NCBI GenBank assembly: GCA_021793535.1
Contig: JAJYSO010000132.1
Coordinates: 1-5,772 of the forward strand
Direction: 5' to 3'
From: Bacteroidota bacterium
GTDB lineage: Bacteria; Bacteroidota; Bacteroidia; Flavobacteriales; Flavobacteriaceae
DNA length: 5,772 bases
Part shown: positions 4,924 to 5,772 of the stretch, one piece after another
Layout: every line of letters starts with the position of its first letter
How positions within the stretch are numbered: position 1 is the first letter of the stretch
Program-made: the position numbers and the translations under genes
Notes under the pieces: model-generated
What the model was told of the DNA's origin: nothing
Databases searched by the model: none
The model's input: the letters and a program-made list of their open reading frames with translations, nothing else

Positions 4924-5772
4924 TTGGCTAAAAAAAAGGTGACCCCTCTGATGAAACAGTACAACGGGATTAAAGCAAAGTACCCAGATGCTTTGTTATT
5001 ATTTCGCGTTGGCGATTTTTATGAATCCTTTGGTGCAGATGCCGTTAAAGTATCACGTATTTTAAACATTGTTTTAACCAATAGAAACAATGGCGGGGAA
5101 AAGACAGAATTAGCGGGATTTCCACACCACGCTCTACATACTTATCTTCCTAAATTAGTCAAAGCAGGAGAACGTGTAGCGATTTGTGACCAGCTGGAGG
5201 ACCCTAAACAAGCCAAGACCATCGTCAAGCGAGGAGTTACCGAAATGGTAACCCCCGGAGTGGCCCTAAACGACGAGGTCCTACAAAGTACTTCCAATAA
5301 TTTCTTAGCTGCCATTCACTTTGCCAAAGCAAATCTCGGTATCTCTTTGCTCGACATTTCTACTGGAGAGTTTCTATTGGCACAAGGAGATGCAGATCAA
5401 ATCGACAAACTTCTTCAAAATTTCAACCCCAGTGAAATTCTGGTCGCCAAAAACAACAAAAAAGCTTTTACAAAAAAATTTGGAAAAGCCTTTCATCTTT
5501 ATCTCAAAGAAGATTGGTTGTTCAAACCCGATTTTGCTCACGAAAACTTAAACCGGCATTTTGAAACAAAAAACTTAAAAGGCTTCGGAGTCAACCATTT
5601 GGAAAATGGAATTATTGCTGCAGGGGTTATTCTGCACTATCTTGAAGAGACACAGCACCATCAGCTCAAACACATTACGAATCTAAGCAGGATTGCAGAG
5701 GAAGATTATGTCTGGATGGATCGGTTTACCGTCCAAAATCTAGAGCTTTACCATTCCCATAACCCAAGATCG
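4924..5772 (+). CDS. mutS: DNA mismatch repair protein MutS, N-terminal part (partial, runs off the window)
   Basis: MutS binds mismatches and small loops in newly replicated DNA and recruits MutL by an ATP-driven conformational change. The first 283 codons are present (full length is usually about 850-880). They cover the mismatch-binding domain I (about 1-120), the connector domain II (about 125-250) and the beginning of the lever/core region. The mismatch-wedge motif is intact: F32-Y33-E34 in GDFYE, with F and E as the Phe-x-Glu pair. ELAGFPHHAL, AICDQLEDPKQAK and KRGVTEMVTPG are typical MutS blocks. The start is placed at TTG 4924 because it gives (M)AKKKVTPLMKQYN, the N-terminus familiar from Bacteroidota MutS. 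TAA at 4909-4911 is the nearest in-frame upstream stop and no ATG lies between. GTG 4939 and ATG 4951 are later alternatives that would trim 5 or 9 residues. The first lysine codons form an eight-A run. The Walker ATPase domain is outside the window. Confidence 0.95.
   Translation, partial: MAKKKVTPLMKQYNGIKAKYPDALLLFRVGDFYESFGADAVKVSRILNIVLTNRNNGGEKTELAGFPHHALHTYLPKLVKAGERVAICDQLEDPKQAKTIVKRGVTEMVTPGVALNDEVLQSTSNNFLAAIHFAKANLGISLLDISTGEFLLAQGDADQIDKLLQNFNPSEILVAKNNKKAFTKKFGKAFHLYLKEDWLFKPDFAHENLNRHFETKNLKGFGVNHLENGIIAAGVILHYLEETQHHQLKHITNLSRIAEEDYVWMDRFTVQNLELYHSHNPRS

Overview
The window looks like chromosomal DNA of a Bacteroidota bacterium, probably of the Flavobacteriia. The base composition is moderately AT-rich. 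A+T-rich leaders replace Shine-Dalgarno sequences in front of the genes. The AroC and MutS sequences read like flavobacterial members of their families. This assignment rests on recognition by eye, not on a database search.

Layout, left to right. (1) Positions 1-101 hold the last 32 codons of an FKBP-type peptidyl-prolyl isomerase on the plus strand, followed by a strong intrinsic terminator (126-160). (2) pepD, an M20-family cytosolic aminoacyl-histidine dipeptidase, lies on the minus strand (258-1733) and converges on the FKBP gene. (3) A 255-bp divergent intergenic region (1734-1988) carries two inverted repeats, including an 8-2-8 palindrome. (4) aroC (chorismate synthase, 1989-3059) and a glutamate/aspartate-type dicarboxylate:cation symporter (3064-4359) are separated by 4 nt and are probably co-transcribed. 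(5) The 564-bp region 4360-4923 has no intact gene but contains a decayed IS200/IS605-type element: a candidate left end with two hairpins, a broken and internally deleted tnpB 3' end read in three frames, and a candidate right end. (6) mutS starts at a TTG at 4924 and runs off the window after 283 codons.

The intact genes are ordinary housekeeping functions: protein folding, peptide turnover, aromatic amino-acid synthesis, acidic amino-acid uptake and mismatch repair. No new multi-gene system is visible. The most notable content is the tnpB relic between the symporter gene and mutS. It keeps the part of tnpB and the right end from which TnpB guide RNAs are normally made, while most of the nuclease gene is gone.
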